DNA from: Bacteroidales bacterium
GTDB lineage: Bacteria; Bacteroidota; Bacteroidia; Bacteroidales; JAAUTT01
DNA: 9,145 nucleotides
Direction of reading: 5' to 3'
Assembly: GCA_012031335.1 (NCBI GenBank)
Contig: JAAUTT010000124.1
Span: 1-9,145, forward strand
The position numbers and the translations under genes were made by a program. This document shows, piece by piece, positions 8,194 to 9,145 of the stretch. The number at the start of each line of letters is the position of its first letter. The stretch's first letter is position 1. The notes beneath the pieces were generated by a model. It was not told where the DNA came from, did not search any database, and saw nothing but the letters and a program-made list of their open reading frames with translations.

Positions 8194-8528
8194 TTGTTAA
8201 CCAGCGCATCAAAATAATCGAGCGTATTTTCGTTCCAGCTCCAACCAGGCCCGCCAACATTCACCCCTTTCAAAATAAATTCCTTGTTGTCGGGGTCGTA
8301 AATTTTGGATCCGCATACTATAAAGCCCTGTACTGGTGTTTTGGCAACGGTAGTGAATGACAGCTGAGCTCCGTAAATTATTCCGGTTTTGGAAGTAGCA
8401 AATGCTCTTACATAATATGTTTTAGAAGCTTCGAGACCAAATATTAAAGAACTGAAGTTTCCATTTCCACTTCCTGATTCGACTTTAGAGTTGGCGACAG
8501 TTGGATCGGGGAGAGGTGTTCCAAGCAA
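8061..8528 (-). CDS. GH5 glycoside hydrolase lipoprotein, middle part (Fn3-like linker and first barrel strands)
   Basis: Middle piece of the same gene in its own frame. Its TTG start at 8528 is an artefact. It carries the second half of an Ig/Fn3-like module (SGSGNGNFSSLIFGLEASKT, YYVRAFATSKTGIIYG, LSFTT; to about residue 124 of the joined protein), a module common in front of Bacteroidota surface enzymes. The start of the GH5 barrel follows: FILKGVNVGGPGWSWNEN and FNTIRLSTKGGPA, where Arg182 is the conserved GH5 active-site arginine. The frame leaves the coding path at the A3 run (minus strand) at 8138-8136. Adding one base there gives IDSQNFLYVRKNNFPQYKY and joins the catalytic part. Residues after about 8136 in this frame are not real. 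Confidence 0.8.
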   Translation of the reverse strand: MLGTPLPDPTVANSKVESGSGNGNFSSLIFGLEASKTYYVRAFATSKTGIIYGAQLSFTTVAKTPVQGFIVCGSKIYDPDNKEFILKGVNVGGPGWSWNENTLDYFDALVNKWKFNTIRLSTKGGPAIDSQTSFMCEKTISRNINTKPLEPCARL

Positions 8529-8719
8529 ACACCTACTAATAGAATACGTTCATCATCAGAATCACCAGCTATTCCGCCGCTGTAGGCCGACCAGCCGGTG
8601 ATTTCGGTTACTTTACTTGTAATAATGCTGATCTTTGATTCAGTTTTTATTTGGGTTGAATCTTTATTACAAGCGGTTAAAAGTGAAAAAGTGATTAGGC
8701 TAAGATATATGAATTTCAT
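8444..8719 (-). CDS. GH5 glycoside hydrolase lipoprotein, N-terminal part (signal peptide and Fn3-like module)
   Basis: Start of the GH5 gene. ATG 8719 begins MKFIYLSLITFSLLTAC, a lipoprotein signal with lipobox LLTAC (Cys17), so the enzyme is expected on the membrane, most likely the outer surface. A module start follows: VTEITGWSAYSGGIAGD and ILLVGVC. Removing one T at 8524-8523 and one G/C at 8511-8508 yields GVCWNTSPDPTVANSK, the usual 'GvcW....nPt' strand of this Fn3-like module, joined to the middle piece. The last 25 or so residues of this open frame (LEHLSPIQ onward) are out of frame. A TATATTTG -7 element at 8754-8747 lies about 28 bp upstream of the start. Confidence 0.82.
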   Translation of the reverse strand: MKFIYLSLITFSLLTACNKDSTQIKTESKISIITSKVTEITGWSAYSGGIAGDSDDERILLVGVCLEHLSPIQLSPTLKSNQEVEMETSVL

Positions 8720-8740
8720 AGAATATTATTTATTTAACAG

Positions 8741-9125
8741 TTATCTCAAATATACGCCAACATCCTATCCATCTCCTTTAAAAATTAGAGTGTCAGCAAA
8801 ATCGATCCCACATGGCGGAAACAATCCGATATTCAGATCCATAGGTTCAGCCCCTTTGTCAACGGCGAGTGAACCTTGCCTGAATTTTTATCCTTCACAA
8901 AATCCAATCCTTGATGGACTTAATTTAACTGCTTTTCACACAGTTTGGAATAAAGTGAATCATTACCTCTGGTTGCCAGAAAGATGCTATTTAACGGATT
9001 CACGTCAATGCACTGGACTCTTATAGCCCGAAGGAATTGTCATAAATATCCTGCGAGGTAGCAGGTATATACCCCAAGGCCATATAAGACCAAAGTTGCA
9101 AAATTCCATAGTATACATCTGTTAA
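8741..9125 (-). pseudogene. Possible frameshifted gene remnant upstream of GH5 (unrecognised)
   Basis: No intact gene covers 8720-9145. On the minus strand, protein-like stretches follow one another in successive frames. Frame one (9125-9021) has a hydrophobic, signal-like segment then IPATSQDIYDNSFGL. Frame two (9027-8920) reads VQCIDVNPLNSIFLATRGN. Frame three (8887-8765) reads GSLAVDKGAEPMDL and IGLFPPCGIDFADTLIFKG. After a TAG it continues DVGVYLR to a stop at 8741. The phrases 'V.CI.vnP.n.iflaT.gn..ly' resemble beta-propeller (BNR/YCF48-like) repeats, but this is pattern recognition only. Given the indels elsewhere, it may be an intact gene with sequencing errors, a remnant, or non-coding sequence. 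The overlapping plus-strand frame 8598-9026 is open too but shows no family features. Confidence 0.25.
8747..8754 (-). promoter_or_regulatory. Possible -7 element of the GH5 promoter
   Basis: On the minus strand the sequence reads TATATTTG, a full match to the Bacteroidota -7 motif TAnnTTTG, 28 bp before ATG 8719. No TTTG is seen at the expected -33 distance, so this is only a half-promoter. Confidence 0.35.
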
Positions 9126-9145
9126 TTATTTTAATAACATCACGA

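Noticed and set aside
8598..9026. 142-aa plus-strand open frame
   Set aside because: Starts antisense to the GH5 signal peptide and Fn3-like module; no recognisable domain, low-complexity composition in part. Kept only as an alternative reading of 8720-9026.
1..9145. CRISPR array, insertion sequence, integron, tRNA or other mobile element
   Set aside because: No regularly spaced repeats, transposase, terminal inverted repeats or tRNA-like folds were seen on either strand.

Overview
The window is a piece of a Bacteroidota chromosome. The evidence is an AT-rich sequence with a SusC/SusD pair, a FecR-type anti-sigma factor with the Bacteroidota-specific C-terminal domain, an ECF sigma factor, several lipoproteins with Bacteroidota-style lipoboxes, and a promoter matching the Bacteroidota consensus (TTTG, 19 bp, TAnnTTTG). 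The genus cannot be resolved from the sequence alone. The locus looks like a small polysaccharide-utilisation locus (PUL) of the 'SusC with STN domain plus FecR plus ECF sigma' type, with a family GH5 endo-glycanase next to it. This suggests a beta-mannan or beta-glucan substrate.

Layout. The leftward operon reads from right to left: fecR (6317-5343), susC-like (5198-1788), susD-like (1775 to about 354), then a fasciclin-domain lipoprotein (332-1, running off the left edge). The ECF sigma gene (6527-7086) is transcribed rightward, divergent from fecR, behind a clear promoter at 6455-6485. A 250-bp gap follows. A leftward GH5 lipoprotein gene (8719-7339) comes next and is convergent with sigma. 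Upstream of it, 8720-9145 has no intact gene, though fragments on the minus strand look protein-like.

How the parts work together (inference from the families): substrate binding at SusC/SusD is sensed through the SusC plug and its periplasmic STN domain. That signal is passed to FecR in the inner membrane, which releases the sigma factor to turn on the operon. The surface GH5 enzyme would cut the polysaccharide into oligosaccharides that SusCD imports.

Most important oddity: nearly every gene except fecR carries single-base frameshifts, mostly in short homopolymers (A, T, C or G runs). They sit at about 66-72, 422-426, 1767-1772, 3368-3374, 5118-5119, 5188-5195, 6981-6984, 6995-7000, 8136-8138, 8508-8511 and 8523-8524. 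Correcting them by one base each gives textbook proteins: SusC 1137 aa, sigma 185 aa and GH5 459 aa, all exactly divisible by three. I see no premature stop that needs a substitution, and catalytic residues are intact. This pattern points to uncorrected sequencing or assembly indels rather than gene decay, although real pseudogenisation cannot be excluded from one sequence. I found no CRISPR array, insertion sequence, tRNA or rRNA, and no clearly undescribed system.
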